NCBI GenBank assembly: GCA_031763025.1
Contig: JASSKH010000046.1
Span: 744,001 to 808,000 of the forward strand
Length of the DNA stretch: 64,000 nt
Direction: 5' to 3'
Origin: Macrocystis pyrifera
Lineage: Eukaryota > Sar > Phaeophyceae > Laminariales > Laminariaceae
Shown: positions 10,851-22,720 of the stretch, one piece after another
Layout: each line of letters starts with the position of its first letter
How positions within the stretch are numbered: position 1 is the stretch's first letter
The notes under the pieces: model-generated
What the model was told of the DNA's origin: nothing
The model's input: only the letters and a program-made list of their open reading frames with translations
Databases searched by the model: none
Translations under genes and position numbers: made by a program

Positions 10851-12164
10851 CCATCAGTAGGAGGTGGGCCTGACAATACCACCTGCAGTATGTCTCGGGG
10901 ACATGGCTCGAACGGTCGTTCCTGTGGACGGGCACAGTCTGCCTGCGAGTACTCGTAGAGTTGGGTTTCGTTAAGTATATAAAACTAAAAAATCTAAAAC
11001 CGCTATAATATTTTACGGTTGTTGGTTCTGTGTTCGTCAACATGGCCCAGGACAAGCATGTGCCTACACACGTTGCCTCACCTAGGTCAACCATTTGTGA
11101 ACGACTTGCTACCGCACCAGCACGAGAAGGTTTCGTTTGTGTGTGTGTGCGTGCACAGAGCCCGCCGGGAATGGAAAGGTGGTGCCGTGTGCGTTGAACG
11201 CGGTCGTCCAACGTGGCCTAAAACAGATGTTGAATTACACAAACACCCACACACACATACAGAGAAACTCAAAGCAAGGCACTCTACCGTCGTATTTGAG
11301 CCGTTATGAAAGGGCTCTTTTATTTCTTTGGAAAACCAAGAAGGAAAAGGCTCGCGTTTCGCGCTTCGCGCGCCTCAATTAAAACTCCAGATGTTTTGGT
11401 AAAAAAATGCGATCGACACCAACTCACCTCTTACACGATGCAAACATCATTGCAGACACCTGACGGCTTTTCGGAGTTCAACCAACTGCACCCATTGTCA
11501 ACTTCATGCCCCTCTCCCCTATCCCTTCTTCTCAAACATGCCAACGATTCAGTACCCCTTCACAAACCCCACATTTCCTTCGATCAATATTCCATGTTTA
11601 TATTTCGTCAATATATGGTACCTAACAACACATGCGCTATACAAATAATCGCGAAATGATTCGTACGTGTTGGAAATTAAAAAACGCAAACAAACGTTGC
11701 AAAAACATCCACGAAACTAACGACAACGTCACACGTTATGCAAACTTCACGACAGGACCTCTCACAATCGAGGTGCATTTATTACGTTACGCAGGCGTTC
11801 CGGTATACGTTTATCCTGTACCATGTCCTCGGTGCGTATCTTATGCCAGACCATTCACTTAATATAAGCTCCACTGAAATGTTCGTCTCGGTGGGTAAAC
11901 TATCCGACGTTACTCAGTAGTTCTAACACATATCTTTACACCTCCCAAGTCTATGAAGACACTAAATACAAATCAAAGACGGCAACCACAATTCGTTCTT
12001 CGGGCACACGTGTTACTCAACATTGTAAATTACCTTATGTTTATCCTTTTAAAAAATGACTTGATTATAATAACCTGCCTCGCGCTCAGCGAGTCTCCCA
12101 CAATTTTTTGTCGCTTCCCCGACTTGGCTTTCCTCACGTTTTCTGCTTCCTTTGCGTGCTTGCT
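10851..12164. other. Unassigned spacer between inverted arms
   Basis: No gene recognised. It includes an AC-rich stretch near 11240-11260 and AT-rich sequence with short overlapping frames. It is the right part of the segment enclosed by the two long inverted arms. Confidence 0.4.
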
Positions 12165-13245
12165 TCTTTGTTCTTTTTATAATCCCACCTTTGATCTTGC
12201 ATAATACTTCATTGCGTACCAGTTACTTGGTATATGCATACATCCACATGTTTTCGTTGTTGCCTGCCTTGTATGATGGTGATACGTGCAATATGCTGTT
12301 ATGTATTCACGCTGCCAATGGTGCTCTGCTTGTTTGTTTCGTAAGGCTTTGAAGATACTTTTCTGGTCAATGCATGCAGGCATACTCGTTGCTCGTGCTC
12401 CGTTCGCTGTTGTTCATCCTCGTCTGTTCGCTCGTTGTTCATGATTGCACACTCATGCATGTTCGTTGATATAATGACTGCATGCCATTGGCCACATATT
12501 GTCTTCAAAACCGAATGCAACCGACAGGTATCGATACAGGCCAAAGGTGCCGTACGTACTAATGCACGCATGCTCTCGTGTACCGTTTTCCTGGTTAGGT
12601 GATACTGGAAACTAACATGTTGAGGCTTGCGCCGTTTGGGCATACGTAACCCTATAAAACGATAGACCCGTGGACAACACTGTGCATTGTCGGCTGGCAA
12701 ACATATAACTTTCAAGAAAACCACGTATATTTTGATGACTAGTGTTCTTGCCGCGATGGTCGTAGACTACATCAGTAGTAATAGACCAATCGGTGTATTA
12801 TGCACACCAAAAGGAAAGTCCGATGCAGGAATGACTCTCTTCGATGTCTCCGGTCGTACCATCTTCTGTGTTGTATACCAACCGACGGTTGCGCTCGAGT
12901 ACCGAGTACAACACCTGAAGGACTGAAAGCCAAGCGAAAGGGGAAAGGACATGAAAAACTGGAGCAGATGAAGATCGGCTGCGCAAGCCCTCGGTGGGCA
13001 CGGGTCACACGGGATGAGATAGTTTTAGCTGAACGATGATGAGCTTGCACACAACGAAGGAAGGTGTGACTTGCTGTGTCCGGAGGGTTCAGGCTAGATG
13101 ATAGATACAGGATGCAGCCCAACCTGATTATTAGCACCAGGCCAACAGGTATGAAGCGGGTGAAACACAACAATGTGATTGATCCTTCTCTTTTTCTGAT
13201 GTCGTATCCACAGTCGAAAATGCCGATATTTTTCTTGCTGTACGT
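12165..13245 (-). repeat. Long inverted arm, right (R1 plus R3)
   Basis: Reverse-complement partner of 8255-9310. R1 occupies about 12165-12720 and R3 about 12740-13245. Long stretches align with roughly even divergence, so both halves seem to have travelled together. Open frames on both strands are relics. Confidence 0.6.
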
Positions 13246-14379
13246 TATTCCTCGAGCGCATAAAAATAATTGGGAGATAGGCGGTGTCGCCCGAATGACT
13301 TAAAATTCAAGTCACACACCAACGCTAGAAAACTCGCGCAGCGCATGCCGTCATATGCTGGACCACCGATGTAAGGCCAGGGACATGGACCCAACGAGAT
13401 ACCGGTAGCAAGCATGACATGGCGCATACCAGTGGCGAGCTGCCCGGTGTGTTCGGAAAGGCATGGAATGTGAGTAGTGAATTGATGGATCTGCTGTATT
13501 CATTGAGACTACCATTGAAAATATTGCGGTAGGCTGTTAATATATGTACGACTCCATTAGTCAGCCCAACCTGATCGACTGTCAGTATTTTCGTTGATAT
13601 ATCGCTGCTGGTATTGGAGCAGCAGTAGGGAGTACTTTTGAATCTCGTTGCGGAATGAGCGCCTCCCGCAGATGGTGCTAAGTGTGAAGCTGGACGTAGT
13701 TACTGATGAGCCTAGCATGCCCCAAACATTTGTCTACCGCCGGCCGGAGCAAAGGCGCCTCAACTCGGAAATTACTCAGAAAAGCCGTATCTCCGTCTCT
13801 ACAATGCTATTAGTAGGCTATACAATAAATAGGCACGATGCTCTAAAATATAAAAAAATAGTACTGACTACCTGCATTGCCGCACACGATTATTATTAAT
13901 ATTAATAATAGTAGATGTAATTTGGAAACAAAATACAGGAACCATACTGCTGCTGTACGCTGCATCTGTAGTTTTTATGTATTTACTTCCCGAACAGAGT
14001 TGATTTATTGATACACGAGGTTGGTTGATACCCCACCAAAAACGTATAGGGGGAGTGGCTAGCAGTATGCTTTTTACACATATATATATATATGTATATA
14101 GAGGATGTATACAATATATCCATAATACTAAAACTGTAGGGCAAAATCCCGAGGGACCCTTGCACCTATCTCTCTTCCCATCTTGACGAGTCATCATGTT
14201 GACTCGTTGAAACAGCACCTACACAGCAGTATCTGCAGGATGTACTCCACAACACCGTATGTATATATGGTATTCGCACGGGGTATACTAATGAAGCTGG
14301 ATGAAGCTGGGCAGAAGGGACGATTTAAAGTAAAGACAACAACCTGGCGGATGTATCTATATATGGGTAATATACTATA
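13246..14379. other. Unassigned sequence
   Basis: No gene recognised. A (TA)-rich microsatellite run lies at about 14080-14100. The 83-codon frame at 13648-13899 has no recognisable family. Confidence 0.4.
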
Positions 14380-15130
14380 GGTAGTTATGTATGTACGATA
14401 CAGATATATCGTTGATATCCATCCCATTGGTTATCTTCACCCTTTTTTCTCTATCCCTCCTACGTATAGACATCCGGTGTCACAGAGCAAACTCTTTATT
14501 CCCTTCCCTGTTGTGGTCTGTGCCTTGGATTTTTATTGTTGAAAGACTTCAGTCCTTCGTTGCGCCTACCCTCGTTAGGCGATCTCAGCAATTGATTCCA
14601 CACCTTTTTATTGTATATATTGCATGAATCCCCGCCTCATCCATCTCGGGATTCGAGCTCCATGGTTCAACGCTAAAAACAGAAGCGATACACTAGACCG
14701 CGCGGGCCTTTAGATGAAAGCAATAGGCCAACCATGATCAAAACCAACGAAATCCTTTCAGGGCATGACCCAGATCGAGTGTAAGTATATTGAAGGTCGA
14801 ACCCTAATAAATCTAATCTGTCTTTGTGTATCTGTGCTGACATTATTTTTATGTATTCTACAGCAGATTGTAATGCTTCAATCGAATCTTCGGCCATACC
14901 ATAGACTGACAAGTACAATATTAATAGTATCGTACGAAGCTTATGCACAGCAGTAATTATCTCATTGCTCACTTCCTCGCCGTAGCGCACAGAATGACAC
15001 GGGGTATCTGCCAAGTGTAAACTGAGGCTGTATGATACAGCTCGGTATGCTGAAGATACTTCATAACATAGAAGTTGAATGAAGAGAACATACTTTGCAG
15101 TCAGCACGAATAACGTGCGATCGTACGGAT
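14380..15130 (+). repeat. Dispersed repeat block Y, copy 2
   Basis: Direct copy of 1530-2225, diverged by substitutions and small indels. It starts at 'gtacgatacagatatatc' and runs to 'ataacgtgcgatcg'. Confidence 0.6.
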
Positions 15131-15149
15131 GTAGTAACCTTTTTATAAT

Positions 15150-16025
15150 ACTACTGGATGTAAGGTATGAAAAATCAGCAAACGAGTACGAAGAAACACT
15201 GCATGGTCGGTGGGCGTCGAGGGGTTTCAAGATCGGTTTGGTTTGAAGAATACATTGACACTACCTGTTGTTGGGTCCATACCTTGCGTAAGTATCATCT
15301 GAAAGTGGGGATGTCCGAGAACAAATCTGGCCAGCAGGTAAACAGTGTAACTCCGAGAGTGTGGGGTGGTCAAATACATACTATGTTGTACGCATTTCGG
15401 GTGATGTTCTCACACTATAATAATAGCTCAAACTCTTGAAATCCCCCCCGTGGTCACAAAATGGGCTGTAAAAACTAAAATACATCGCGACTGGAGAAAA
15501 AAACAAGTACGAAATAGTGCCGAACCGGTAGGTGAGAGAAACGGTATTAACGACCTATCCGATATTGTATGTACCATCCCGCATCAATTGCGAATGAATG
15601 ACACCATGAACGTGTCCATGCTATTACACCCTAGAGCTAAAAAACCAAAAGGACAACGAAAGAAAAACTAGATCGATGGTGCGTATTTGCGGTGTGTCTG
15701 AACATAAGATTGCTGAAATGCCGAATCATACGATAAATATATTCAGCGCAGCGCTTACGATGGCTCACCAACAAGAACCGCAGGCTGCGTGGTACAGGTT
15801 AAGTCTGTGCATGAACTAGAGCAGAGTGTGAGCGTGGCATGTACACCCAGCATAGAGCATAGAGCGGGCTAAAACTTTGGACAAGAATATCAACCTTGAT
15901 GTGGAAAGCAGCTGCTTGTTACATCGCGCCGAAAGGACCCCGGAGCGTTGGCTCCGACCATGAGTGCTCAGCCTGCAGGAATTGCGACTGCTCTCCCAGA
16001 ACTGATATATGCATCCTAAGCGGTG
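15150..16025 (-). repeat. Dispersed repeat block X, copy 2 (inverted)
   Basis: Reverse-complement match to 690-1515, adjoining block Y on its right side. Landmarks are 'aatcagcaaacgagtacgaagaaacac' at 15170 and 'cagagtgtgagcgt' near 15822. Confidence 0.6.
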
Positions 16026-17205
16026 GATTCCAGATAAACTATGCAAACCAAACTGAGCAGACAAAACCTGGCATTTTCCGATAGTACTCATTCAACCGCC
16101 TTACCCACTAACGCGGTGCACGCAAACTCAATCGATTTTGACACTGTTCAAGCATCTGACACGGTTCCCAATGTCGACTGAGCATCTTAGCTTTTGGAGT
16201 ACTGCACTGCTGTACATGTACCTAAGTTTGACCCTAGTTCCAAGTGTTTCGTCCGCGCAATGGAAGGGCAGTTCTAAAGGCCACATACCCAATGCCCAAA
16301 CTAGAGGTTCCCTGAATGTCCAAAACAAAACGCTAACGGCGCGCGAGTTTGCGAACGCGAGCGTGTAGGTGTTGAGCGTACCACGCATCCCTGTTTTATT
16401 TGTCCGTATCCGAGTAAGCGGGTGATCCGCCCAATCAGAGAGGAACGCTTGAACAGACACTAAATAAAATTGTATGGCACCGAATGCCGAGAAACATGTT
16501 GGGATCATACTGCTGCTCTCCAGGTGACTATCTTTGATCGCAATGATGGCACAATAACAGTGACAGTCGAATAAGAGGCAAGTCGACACAGAACCCCCAC
16601 TACGAGAAGGGAATAGCTGGATATGCCCAAGCATCGATTACGACTGACCAGGCTCCTTAACCCAATACCAGTGGGATACAGACCATCAGTGTTTTGCTAA
16701 TATACTTCTTCGTGATAATACCTAGGCTTTGGGATTGTTCACACAGATTCAGTTTATATACATATACTCGACGTCAGACGCACAGAAGGTACGTGAGAAT
16801 GCGTATACCAGGTATCATAACGTTTGAATACCTACATGTAGGAAGGAACGAGTGCATGTGCAAGTCGCCACACCACGCACAGGTACACATTTGTGAGACG
16901 CAAAACCGAGATGGAACGTGACGAGCTTTGGCATGATCTGCGCAACCTACCAGAATACTATTTTCGCTCCTAGTAAAGTGGCCGGGTGTTGAAGAATCGA
17001 TAGGTGTGATTGGAATGGCAGTAGGCCGTAGGCAGTTTCCGTTCTGTGGGGGTGTTTGTCTCCACCTTGCTGCAACTACTTCCACTAAAACGGTTGTACG
17101 AGGGATAAGATTTGGAAGTGGTTCTGGACGAATGCCGTTTTAAGACGCATGATTGGTTTTAGCAAGAAAAAGTCGACCGAGTGGACAGTGTCCGTGCTTG
17201 GGGGA
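16026..17205. other. Unassigned sequence
   Basis: The longest open frame is 168 codons on the minus strand (16128-16634). It has no recognisable domain and is Leu/Ser/Cys-rich, like many chance frames, so I do not call it a gene. Confidence 0.35.
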
Positions 17206-17585
17206 TGGCGTAAACGTCAGTACCTTCAAACACTTACTTAACCCGGAATCAAATATTTACCTTGGCTAGTGCCAGTGCCTTGAAACGTAAACGCCAGTAG
17301 CTTCAAACACTTTCTTAACTAGGAACCAAATATTTACCTCGGCTAGTGCCAATACCTTGAAACGACCTAGGTCACTCGAATAAATGTGGCGTAAACGTCA
17401 GTACCTTTAAACGACTTACTTAATCGGAATCAAATATTAACCTTGGCTAGCACCAGTAAGTCGAAGTGGCGTAAACGTCAGTACCGGAATCGAATAATAA
17501 CTTTGGCTAGTGCCAGCAAGTCGAAGCATGCGAAGTATATTAACATCTGTACCTTCAAAAGACTTACTCGGATCAGGTAATAACT
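17206..17585 (+). repeat. Tandem array, about 75-105-bp units, four to five copies
   Basis: Units begin 'ggcgtaaacgtcagtacc' (17206, 17285, 17388, 17467) and continue 'cttcaaac.acttacttaa..ggaatcaaatatt.accttggctagtgccagt'. The third and fourth units are shortened. Non-coding. Confidence 0.75.
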
Positions 17586-17832
17586 TAGTGCGAAACACGA
17601 AGTGTACGAAGTAGAACTCTAGACGATAGAAGGAGGCCGGAGTAGAAAGAGGACTAATGATGAACTTCCTACAGCCCGTGATGAACCTATACATAAAACG
17701 ACTTCCTCATTCGCAAGGAATACCTACTCGCAATGCAGAGAAGTTTGAGATCATCACCAAAAGAAGGACCTATATAATATAAAACGCGTAGTACGCGCGA
17801 CCGAAGTATCACACACAGCTTGCAAAAGACAA

Positions 17833-17940
17833 TCACGGGGGTCCATAGAAAATAGGACCAAATATTGCTAGTAAAAATTGGTAAATGTATAGGTTTTTGT
17901 GTGGTGTACCGTAGGTCCTATCAACTATGGTCCCCCGTAA
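17833..17940. mobile_element. TA-flanked MITE, copy 2 (about 108 bp)
   Basis: Ends TCACGGGGGTCCATAG and CTATGGTCCCCCGTAA, with TA on the right edge (17941-17942). The left TA is mutated. Its interior closely matches the copy at 47396-47500. Confidence 0.75.
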
Positions 17941-18252
17941 TAGCGTGCAAGCTGGCAAAGATGAGTTTCGACGAAATCCTCGATCTCTTAGCTGTTGCTT
18001 TTATTCTGTCGATATATCAAAACGTGGTATACATACCAAGAGACTAGAGACATCTGGACAAACTTCAGAGATGCAGATGGATTATAACGTACGCAGAAAC
18101 GTTGGTTGAAGGAAGCCACAGTGAGAAACGTCTGGCGAAGGTAAGTGAATGGTGGCAGCATCGACACAGTCCACTGCGCACGTTGAAACGACGCAGTAAG
18201 TACGTGAGTATATTGGAATACTCATCGTAGGTTTGACAGTCAAGAGCGCCCC

Positions 18253-18630
18253 TCATTCGCGCGTTCTTCCGGCGCCACCAGTACTGACTGTTCCTTTATC
18301 TCCGATGTGCCGTCTGCCTGCACGACGGGGTCTAATAGCATCCGCATGCGTTCCTTGTCCCTCGTGTTTGGCGTAAATCCAAACAACGACCCCGCCCTGC
18401 TTCAGTGCTAAGGGTACTTTCGAACGGTTCACCACCTTGCACTGGAGCGGCGTTCTGGGGTGGCACTACCGCGCCCCGCGCGCGATCCCCAACTCCTCCT
18501 CCGTCTCCATGTCGTGTGAAGCGTTTGGTTTCACTAGCACCAGCTGCCTGTCTTGGGGATGAACTCCCTTGGCATAAGCGTCCACCTGCACGCTGACGAA
18601 ACCCGGTACCACCATATGCCGGGCTGGTCG
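18253..18630 (-). pseudogene. PR-RT linker of the LTR retrotransposon
   Basis: Minus-strand frame starting near 18630 reads RPARHMVVPGFVSVQVDAYA, then after about 10 residues VLVKPN, then a stop (18505), then LQCKVVNRSKVPLALKQGGV. This resembles the pattern of Ty3/Gypsy-type linkers: 'VPxxSxxxVPVxV...LVEPN...ARGxV...VPVRVxNxSxxPVxLxKGTVV'. Family assignment rests on pattern memory only. Confidence 0.5.
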
Positions 18631-19090
18631 TAGCTCCCACTGTAAGGTGCCATCGTCCTCCCAGGTCGCCGAGCCCTCGCTGAGTTATGTGGGCGGCTCG
18701 GCTATTTCCGCTGGCTCTCCCTCTCCACAGGGTGGCTTGACGGCGCAAAACTGCTCCCACGTTGCCGTGTTCCCGGTCGCTACTGGCCCCACTTCTGCTC
18801 TGCTCGGTTGGACAGACGCATGCCAGCTCACTACCTTCCGCTCCGCCACCTTCGACGAGGAAGCTCCTGTTGACGGGATGAAGGGCACCCACGGTGACTC
18901 TGGTGTCGGTTTGAAACCTCCCCCGACCGCGAAGCTGATAATACTGCCATGCTTTCTCAGAAACGCTGCTCCTAATACCTATGATAAGACCGCAGGGGAG
19001 ATCTTCCCCCACCCGCACCAGTACCTTGTGCACCCTGTCCTCCGAGCTGAACACCAACAGAAGTTCGCACGAGTCGGAAATTTTCATTTG
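18630..19090 (-). pseudogene. Retropepsin-like segment
   Basis: In the minus direction EDLPCGLIIGI is followed, after a one-base frame change, by FLRKHGSIISFAVGGGF. Together they match the C-terminal half of retroviral-type aspartic proteases ('GxxxILGxdFLrkhgaiidf'). The catalytic DTG/DSG triad expected upstream was not found, so the domain is incomplete or decayed. Confidence 0.5.
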
Positions 19091-19417
19091 AGGGGACTGC
19101 GCTGTTCGTGGGGTTGGCTGCCCTGAATCACCCCTGTCCCCTCGGGCACATCACCGATTGCCCCCTTCTTTCACTGCGTTTGACGGAGCGTACGGATGCC
19201 CCAAAAGAGTAATTTCCTCCCCCTGCCCCCATGTCGACCAACAAACACCTCCACAGGAATGCGGCAACTACTCCTGGTGTGGTGCTACACGAATGCGCAC
19301 ACCCACACCTGCTTAGCCCCCGCTCCTATGGCCACCACGCTGCTTGGGGTATCCACATCTAGGGAAGTTGTTGTGCTGCTGTGCGGGGACGACCTCGTCG
19401 TCGTTTGCGCCCCCCCC

Positions 19418-20110
19418 TCACTTTGTCGAAGCGGCGTCGTAGGTACTGCCTCCCTCCTCCTCTTCCTCCCGGTCTCGCGTTTGTTGCTCACTTTGACTGC
19501 TGTTCCCCAGGAGAGAACCTCCTGGGGCCCGTCTACAGGCCCGCAAGACACACGAAGCACCTGCGGCGGCCCCGCCCTCCTCGGCCGTGTACGCGCTCAG
19601 CATTTCGAGTGCCGTGAGCCTACTCGGCTCTAGCTGCAAGGCTTGTGTTGGGGTGGTCTTGCGGGAGTACAATCCGTAGGGCACGACGTCCTCGTCGTGC
19701 GAGAAGCGGCACCTTGCTCCACCAGCTGCGCTCTTGGGGGGGCAGTCGGAACCCGTCGCATGGAAGAAGCAAACCCTTCGTTGGCGTAAGGCGTCGACAA
19801 TCACCCTGTCTTCGGCATCCGGGCTCGGTAGTTCGTCCCATTCCTCGCTGCGGTCCGTTGTTTCTCGGCTCCTACTGCCTGGGCAGTCGTTTCGGTCACC
19901 TTTGCGGCTTACAAGCGGGGTTCCATACGCACCCGGGATAGAAGCACGGACGTTGGAAAAGGACGCGACGTGTGGGCGATCGTCAAACACTTCCTCCTCC
20001 ACGTCCTGCCCCTCTTCCTCCTTGCCCTCAGAGAATAATTCCCCGTCTACCGCGGCCAGCGCCGCGCACGCGCTGTCCCGGAGCGCCTCTATCTTCTTAC
20101 TCCACGCCAT
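19418..20110 (-). pseudogene. Gag-like ORF with CCCH zinc finger
   Basis: A 230-codon open frame starting MAWSKKIEALRDSACAALAA. After an acidic stretch it contains RRVCFFHATGSDCPP, later CRFSHDED: a C-X8-C-X10-C-X3-H arrangement, that is, a CCCH-type finger with a longer middle loop than the usual X5. It lies between the upstream gag-like frame and the protease segment, in the same direction, which fits a nucleocapsid-type RNA-binding region of Gag. The last ~45 residues are Arg/Gln/Glu-rich. Confidence 0.5.
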
Positions 20111-20212
20111 AGGTAGTTCCCTGGTGCGCGGTTTACCTCATTTCTCCGATGTTTTCCTCGACGGAAACCCCCTCGTCTCGTTCTGTCTCAGGGGCAGCCG
20201 CTGACTCTGCGA

Positions 20213-20617
20213 TTACACCGCTACGCTGCCTCTGCTCCGTCCCGTCATGGGTGCCGCGGCTAGGGGGTAACGAGTGGACCGTGTGAGCAGTGCGTTGATC
20301 CAGCCGTAAAATATGCCACGAGAGACCCCCCCGCGGTGTACCATGTACGGATTCAGAGGTTTACCGGCGTCCACGTGCACTGAAGTGAGATATTGCTGAA
20401 CGTCGGTTCCCACTTGGATAAGGAGGGATTCCATCTCATTGCGATCGGAAGCGCTGGTAAAGAATAGATTTACCGCTTGTTCACAGAGCTCCGCCACGTT
20501 CCTCCCCGGCAAAAACCCCCTTGTACGAGAGGTACCTCCACCGTAGAGCGCTGCCGCATCAGATCGCGTGTCGCCAGGGTGTCTGCGATGGGCTTTCCTA
20601 AGCACTCGACTTTCCAC
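20213..20617 (-). pseudogene. Gag-like ORF, upstream part
   Basis: A 134-codon frame on the same strand and in the same frame as the next ORF, separated by two stop codons. The segment before it (20700-20960) encodes, in another frame, SSSKEAQRVVSKIVGDMGLI and GELSWKNDLVLFVDKLTKIM with an internal TAA. This suggests one long ancestral Gag broken by a stop and a frameshift. No named domain recognised. Confidence 0.4.
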
Positions 20618-21327
20618 GGCGTCAGCCTATCTGCTCGGGGGCGGGCTTGATCTCATCGGTGGAGAATTGGTTTTGGGGCATAGCCCACGCTGCCCCCTCG
20701 ACCTATGACATGATCTTGGTAAGCTTGTCGACGAACAGCACTAGATCGTTTTTCCATGAGAGCTCGCCCTCAGGTGCTGCAACCAGTCCCACGAAACCAT
20801 CTTGGCTTTTTATCAGTCCCATGTCGCCTACGATCTTGCTCACTACCCTTTGGGCCTCTTTCGAGCTGCTGGGTTACAATGCCCCCAGGTGGGTTGCAGG
20901 TGGGTTGCGGTCTGATGCGGTGCCACCCCCGACAATTGGGGCGTCTGTGCGTTTTAGCTCGGCTGTCAGATCCAGGGGGTAGGACGGGGGTAATGGTGGT
21001 ATGGTGCTCCATGCTGCCTGACGTATGCCGTTGGTGCGGGCTGTGGCTGGCGTAACATTTGCGCCTGGGGCGCCTGCGCGAGCGGGTAGTGTGCGCGAGA
21101 ATACCCCACCCCCCCCATGTTACCCAGACTCCATGAGTGCGCTGCGTAACCAATCGGATGTGGTGCCGGGCTTATTGTCGGTTCCGGGCGCTGGGGCTGC
21201 ACCGATACCCGTTGCTGCTGCTGCTGCTGCTGTTGCTGCGGCGGCTGCTGCCTCTGTTGGGAAAGGGACGGCGGCCGTTCCCTTTGACCTTCTGGCGATG
21301 GGGACTGTTGCTGGTTCTGTACCTATC

Positions 21328-21819
21328 TCATCTTCTTGCCGCGGCGGTGACTCTCTCGGGGTGCACTGCTGTGGCTGCTGTCTTGGCTTCGGCGGCGACG
21401 GCGTTCCTTGTGGTCGCGGCCGCGACTGCGGCGGCGGCTGCGCGTTCCTTGCTTTCGCGGTTGCGGCCGTGGTGATGATGGCGGCGTTCTTGGCTATCGC
21501 GACTGTGGCCACGGTAACGTCTGCGTTTCTTGCTGTGACTGTCCCCGCTCCGCCGGCTGCGGCGCTCCCAGCTGTCGTGGCTACGGCTACGTGGGCGCCG
21601 CTCCTGCCCGCCCTTGTTACGGCTGCAGTAATGGTTGCGGTGTTGCGTGCGGTCTGTGGTCGTCAGGGGACATCCGGGACTCATCCCCGGGTTTCCTGCA
21701 GAGATATGGATCTTAGGGTATAACGGATTATGTTGATGTAGATCATCGCGCACGGTCTCACTCTGTGTTTGTTGTGTCCATGTTTGTCTCTGTCTTGCTC
21801 TTCTAATAATAATCCACAC
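21328..21819 (-). pseudogene. RS-rich low-complexity ORF
   Basis: A 163-codon frame with a strongly basic Arg/Ser/His-rich centre (RRPRSRSHDSWERRSRRSGD, then HSRDSQERRHHHHGR). It passes into Ala-rich and, in shifted frames, Pro/Gln-rich sequence. A second RS/RD-rich stretch is encoded at about 22830-23060. Composition is like SR-type RNA-binding tails. It probably belongs to the N-terminal Gag region of the retroelement; alternatively it is a captured host SR-protein fragment. Confidence 0.35.
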
Positions 21820-21899
21820 CTCTTAATTCGTGTCGGCTAGGGCGGCTGACTCGCTCGAGTGGCACAGCTATATGTTGGCCTCGAGCTGAGCTTGGTCGT

Positions 21900-22720
21900 C
21901 CGGGGCGTACCATAATACTGCAGTATTCGCGGGTAGGCCGTTGTCGCACGAAAAAATTCGAGCTTGAGTTCGGATTCTGGTAAAATTGTGGATATCTGGT
22001 GTGTACTAAATTCGGTATTGGGGCTTCGGATATATTCTGCGGGTCCTCTTCGGGTTTGGTTCTGTCATCGGGTTGGGTAACAGGTGGTGTTCAAGGTTCG
22101 GGGTGGAGTTCTACGCATCAGGTGGAACTGGCGGTTCAAATTATATCTACAACCAAGGTCAGCCTTGAAGGATACGCTTCAGGATACGCTACAAAAATAT
22201 CGACTAGATCTTCCTGGGTAGAGCCAATATCATCTTATTCGGGATCTTTGACTACATTCGGGCGCAAGGTATCTGTCATCGCTTATTATTATAGCATCGC
22301 CATTTTGCCTACGAGTACGACGAGGTACGAGTACAGCAATATTTGTCAACGAAATATCTTGAAAGATTCTGGTGGGTGGAAAACTGTCGACAGGATCTTT
22401 TAGGTAAGAGGTGAGAGTCATAGATTCTTCGCGTGGGGTATTTGTCATCTTCTGTCATCGGATCGGGTTGGGGTATCGGGTTTTTGTATCTTCGGGTCAG
22501 ACGTCAAGTGGTGTTCGAGGTAGGCGTTATCTGGTGGAGCTACGAGTACGAGTACAGCAATTTATATCTACAAATTTGGGCTTGTACAGGTGGATTCAGG
22601 ATATTTATGGACAACTGATATTTGATTTTGACAGGACCGTATCTTCCAGGTTGGTAAAAAAAAAAAAAAAAAGTGAGGCTACTTTCCGTATCTTTCGCAT
22701 TCGAATTCCTAGCGTGGCGG
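21900..22720. repeat. AT-rich insertion with internal duplications
   Basis: Imperfect direct repeats include 'acgagtacgagtacagcaat' (about 22540 and near 22325), 'gggttggg.tat' and 'ggtggtgtt.aaggttcgg'. It interrupts the GC-rich retrotransposon and ends at an A run (22656-22672). Origin unknown. Confidence 0.4.

Noticed and set aside
16128..16634. 168-codon minus-strand open frame
   Set aside because: No domain, no splice context, and composition like a chance frame.
21137..21723. Ala/Val/Leu-rich plus-strand open frames
   Set aside because: They are complements of the Gln/Pro/Arg-rich minus-strand retroelement sequence; the runs come from CAG/CTG-type triplets.
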